Below the pieces are notes generated by a model, which worked only from the letters and a program-made list of their open reading frames with translations, was not told the DNA's origin and did no database searches. The position numbers and the translations under genes were made by a program. A stretch of 6,560 nucleotides of DNA from JBBRHH01 sp038222915 (GTDB lineage Bacteria > Planctomycetota > Phycisphaerae > Tepidisphaerales > Tepidisphaeraceae), in the NCBI GenBank assembly GCA_038222915.1, contig JBBRHH010000359.1, positions 1-6,560 of the forward strand. Reading direction: 5' to 3'. Below, in pieces: positions 5,825 through 6,560 of the stretch (the stretch's first letter is position 1; every line of letters starts with the position of its first letter).

Positions 5825-6560
5825 CTACGATACGTGGCGAATCCGGGCAAGCATTTCGGCAATTTTGAGGTGCGGCCGAGGCAGCGGAAACTCGTCCAGC
5901 TTCGAAAGTTCTATCCACACACGCCGCCGCCCATCCTCGCCCACCGCCATCTGCTTCGCCTGACACGCAAACGCGCCGAATCGATACCGTCGATGCGTCA
6001 AATCATGCGAGATTGACCCCAGCAACTGAACACCCTTCACATCAATCCCCAAAGCCGAACGCACCATCGCCGGTATCACCTTCGCATCCATCCCCGAAGG
6101 CTGCTCAACCGTAAAAAACTGCCACAGCCCAGCCCATCGCCCCTTCGCCGGCCGCTGCTCAATCAACCATTTCTCCCCATGCCGAATACACACGGTCCAC
6201 CGTTCCACCATCGGCCGCGCCTTCGCTTTCGCAACCACCGGTATCCTATCCACCACCCCTCCGGCCGCCGCCTCGCAATGCTCCCGCACCGGACAAACCA
6301 GGCACTTGGGCGACTTGGGCGTGCAGATTGTTGCACCAAGCTCCATCAGCGCCGAATTAAAATCGCCCACCGATTTCCTCGGCAGAACTTCCTCCGCCCG
6401 CTCCCACAACCGCTTGTTCACCGCGGGCGTGCGCGGATCAGATTCGATCCGGTCGATCCGGCACAGGACACGAATCACATTGCCATCGAGAATCGGCGCC
6501 CGCCGCCCAAACGCCAGCGACGAAATCGCCCCGGCCGTGTACGGCCCAATTCCCGGCAGC
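5825..6560 (-). CDS. mutY: A/G-specific adenine glycosylase MutY, N-terminal part outside window
   Basis: MutY removes adenine mispaired with 8-oxoguanine, preventing G:C to T:A mutations. The frame is open through the right edge, so the N-terminal helices are missing; 244 residues are visible. They start exactly at the helix-hairpin-helix motif LPGIGPYTAGAI, followed by PILDGNVIRVL with the catalytic Asp at visible residue 25 (codon 6487-6485). A [4Fe-4S] ligand set C-x6-C-x2-C-x5-C follows at visible residues 79, 86, 89 and 95 (bases 6325 to 6275). The rest, from about residue 115, is the NUDIX-like C-terminal domain that recognises 8-oxoG, with RWAGLWQFF and SHDLTHRRYRF; LTH probably replaces the usual FSH loop. 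A GTG at 6478 falls inside the catalytic motif and is not a start. The stop is TAG. All functional residues visible are intact, so the gene is probably active. Confidence 0.97.
   Translation of the reverse strand, partial: LPGIGPYTAGAISSLAFGRRAPILDGNVIRVLCRIDRIESDPRTPAVNKRLWERAEEVLPRKSVGDFNSALMELGATICTPKSPKCLVCPVREHCEAAAGGVVDRIPVVAKAKARPMVERWTVCIRHGEKWLIEQRPAKGRWAGLWQFFTVEQPSGMDAKVIPAMVRSALGIDVKGVQLLGSISHDLTHRRYRFGAFACQAKQMAVGEDGRRRVWIELSKLDEFPLPRPHLKIAEMLARIRHVS

Noticed and set aside
5693..6016. A 107-codon plus-strand open frame spanning the gap between mutY and the small membrane protein
   Set aside because: It covers the ends of two well-supported minus-strand genes, and its translation is basic and featureless.

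Overview
The window is an ordinary-looking, moderately GC-rich (roughly 55-60%, by eye) bacterial chromosomal segment that is almost fully coding. It holds six protein genes: one on the plus strand at the left edge, then five on the minus strand. No RNA gene, insertion sequence, CRISPR array or long gene-free stretch was seen. The gene types suggest a Gram-negative, envelope-rich environmental bacterium: a DsbD-type transmembrane reductant carrier, an exported beta-helix protein fused to a formylglycine-generating-enzyme-like domain, and a Uma2 nuclease-fold protein. That mix is common in Planctomycetota (Phycisphaerae-like lineages), but this assignment is inference from gene content, not from a marker gene.

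Layout. Positions 1-623 (+) carry the C-terminal part of a Fic-domain protein with an intact HPFNDGNGR catalytic motif and, at the very edge, a SNAIEGN motif that matches the Fic self-inhibitory helix. It converges with the dsbD-like gene (651-2489, -), 27 bases away. Upstream of dsbD on the same strand are the beta-helix/FGE-like fusion (2559-4700, -), a Uma2-family protein (4766-5416, -), a 99-residue two-span membrane protein of unknown function that starts at TTG behind a strong Shine-Dalgarno sequence (5478-5777, -), and the C-terminal part of the adenine glycosylase MutY (5825-6560, -, running off the right edge).

How they relate. The five minus-strand genes run mutY, membrane protein, Uma2, beta-helix/FGE, dsbD with gaps of 47 to 69 bases. 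They could be partly co-transcribed, but the gaps are wide enough for internal promoters, and the products do not form an obvious pathway. The most plausible link is between the last two: both are exported or membrane proteins, and the beta-helix protein has several cysteines whose redox state DsbD could influence. No clear new multi-gene system is visible. The points most worth a second look are the beta-helix/FGE fusion with one of the two FGE catalytic cysteines replaced, a perfect 7+7 inverted repeat that touches the dsbD start codon, and the well-supported TTG start of the small membrane protein.
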